Of a stretch of DNA of 6,492 nucleotides, positions 5,530 through 6,492 are shown piece after piece. The notes below the pieces were generated by a model. The model did no database searches, was not told the DNA's origin, and saw nothing but the letters and a program-made list of their open reading frames with translations. The stretch comes from Paracoccaceae bacterium (GTDB taxonomy: Bacteria > Pseudomonadota > Alphaproteobacteria > Rhodobacterales > Rhodobacteraceae): contig SKNG01000106.1 in NCBI GenBank assembly GCA_007120685.1, forward strand, positions 1-6,492, given 5' to 3'. A program made the translations under genes and the position numbers. The number at the start of each line of letters is the position of its first letter. Position 1 is the stretch's first letter.

Positions 5530-6456
5530 TCAGCCAGCCTCGGCCGTAACCGGGTAGACCGGGGCGGTGGCGGCACGGGGCGGAGCGGACCAGGCGCCGC
5601 GCAGCAGATCGGCCAGCACCTGCACCGCCGCGCCCGGTCCGCTGGCCAGCGCCTTGGGCGACAGGTAGAGGTTGATCAGGAAGCTGCCAAGTTCCGGCAG
5701 CGTGCCGCCATGGGCGATGCGTTCGGCATTGGGCGGTTCGGTGCCTTCCAGCAGCGCATGCACGGCCATGTCGCTGCTCACCGCGGCCTCCAGCGTGCGG
5801 TCCGATTCGCTTTCCACCGCCGTTTCCCAGGCCACCCTGGCCCGGTCCAGCGCCGCCACCAACCCGGTCCGAAAGGCGCAGAACCGACCCTGCGCCAGCC
5901 GCAGCGGGCGCTGGCGCCAGGCCTGCCCGCCCGGCGCGCCGATCCAGATCAGCGGCAGGCACGCCAGACTTTCGCCACCCGGCCCGCAGCCGGTCTCGGT
6001 GGTCAGCACCAGATCGGCCTGCCCCTCGGCCAGCGCGCGCAGCGCCTGATGCGTGTTCGACGCCACCAATTGCACCTTCATCCGCGGAAACAGCCCGGCG
6101 AAATGGCGCAGCACGCGGGGGATATGCGGGTAGACGATGTCGTAGGGCACATGCAGCGCGATCTCGCCCTCATGCGAGGCGTCTGTCAACTGGGCCACCG
6201 CCTCGTCATTGATCGCCAGCATCCGCCGGGCATGCGACAGCAACTGCTCGCCAGCGCCGTTCAGCGCCACCCCGCGCCCCACCCGGTCCAGCAGGGGCTG
6301 GCCAAGTGACTCTTCCAACCGCTTGATCTGCATGGATATCGCCGATTGCGTCAGGTTCAGCACCTGCGCGGCGCGCGTCACGCTGCCGAATTCGGCAATC
6401 GCCGCCAGCGCCCGCAGCGCGGCCAGATCCAGATTTCGCCTCATATCACGATCCAT
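5530..6456 (-). CDS. LysR-type transcriptional regulator
   Basis: A 308-residue one-component regulator with the standard LysR layout. The N-terminal winged HTH (about residues 9-68) shows L-A-A-L-R-A-L-A-A-I-A-E-F-G-S-V-T-R-A-A, then L-N-L-T-Q-S-A-I-S-M-Q-I-K-R-L-E as the recognition region, and L-L-D-R-V-G-R-G-V-A-L. A linker helix follows with the L-L-S-H-A-R-R-M-L motif, then the periplasmic-binding-protein-like effector domain (about 92-285), e.g. G-E-I-A-L-H-V-P-Y-D near its start. The tail is Ala/Pro-rich. Four in-frame ATGs are clustered: 6477, 6468, 6456 and 6444. None has a strong Shine-Dalgarno; 6456 was picked because it gives a typical short N-terminus (MDRDMRRNLDL), but 6477 or 6444 are possible. 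Effector and targets are unknown. Targets of LysR proteins are often divergent; here the upstream neighbour is outside the window and the quinone reductase is only convergent. Confidence 0.92.
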   Translation of the reverse strand: MDRDMRRNLDLAALRALAAIAEFGSVTRAAQVLNLTQSAISMQIKRLEESLGQPLLDRVGRGVALNGAGEQLLSHARRMLAINDEAVAQLTDASHEGEIALHVPYDIVYPHIPRVLRHFAGLFPRMKVQLVASNTHQALRALAEGQADLVLTTETGCGPGGESLACLPLIWIGAPGGQAWRQRPLRLAQGRFCAFRTGLVAALDRARVAWETAVESESDRTLEAAVSSDMAVHALLEGTEPPNAERIAHGGTLPELGSFLINLYLSPKALASGPGAAVQVLADLLRGAWSAPPRAATAPVYPVTAEAG

Positions 6457-6492
6457 GAAGATAACCATCACATACATTCGCTTTTAACATGC

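Overview
The window is GC-rich DNA (strong G/C bias at third codon positions) that reads like the chromosome of an alphaproteobacterium, most likely Rhodobacteraceae (Paracoccus/Rhodobacter type). The protein families, codon use and the style of the small XRE regulator all fit; the exact genus cannot be told from this stretch. Six protein genes are supported. I see no tRNA, rRNA, CRISPR or mobile element.

Layout. On the minus strand, reading from about 4.1 kb down to 1, lie an XRE-type helix-turn-helix regulator (3757-4116), an inositol-monophosphatase-family phosphatase of the HisN histidinol-phosphatase type (2794-3615), glycerol kinase glpK (1245-2750) and a DUF418/YeiB-type membrane protein whose C-terminal end is cut by the window edge (1-1163). 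The hisN-glpK gap is 43 bp and the glpK-DUF418 gap is 81 bp, with no clear terminator in either, so these three are plausibly one transcription unit. The XRE gene is separated from hisN by 141 bp. On the plus strand a zinc-free MDR-type NAD(P)H:quinone oxidoreductase (4515-5483) diverges from the XRE gene across about 400 bp of non-coding DNA. A LysR-type regulator (5530-6456, possibly to 6477) is convergent with it.

The most interesting part is the divergent intergenic region 4117-4514. On the minus strand it holds an essentially perfect sigma-54 (RpoN) promoter, TGGCACG-N4-TTGC, facing the XRE gene. Just downstream of the predicted transcript start is a perfect 15-bp dyad (4172-4186). About 100-160 bp upstream is an AT-richer patch with five TGCA motifs arranged as overlapping inverted repeats (4325-4376), where an enhancer-binding activator would normally sit. 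Together these suggest a small repressor-like regulator switched on by an RpoN activator and perhaps autoregulated. Its trigger and targets cannot be seen here.

How the genes may work together: GlpK commits glycerol to glycerol-3-phosphate, and the neighbouring phosphatase belongs to a family acting on small phosphate esters, but usual glycerol partners (glpF, glpD, glpR, ABC transporter) are absent. The quinone reductase and the LysR regulator may be functionally linked, although their tail-to-tail arrangement is not the classic divergent LysR-target layout.
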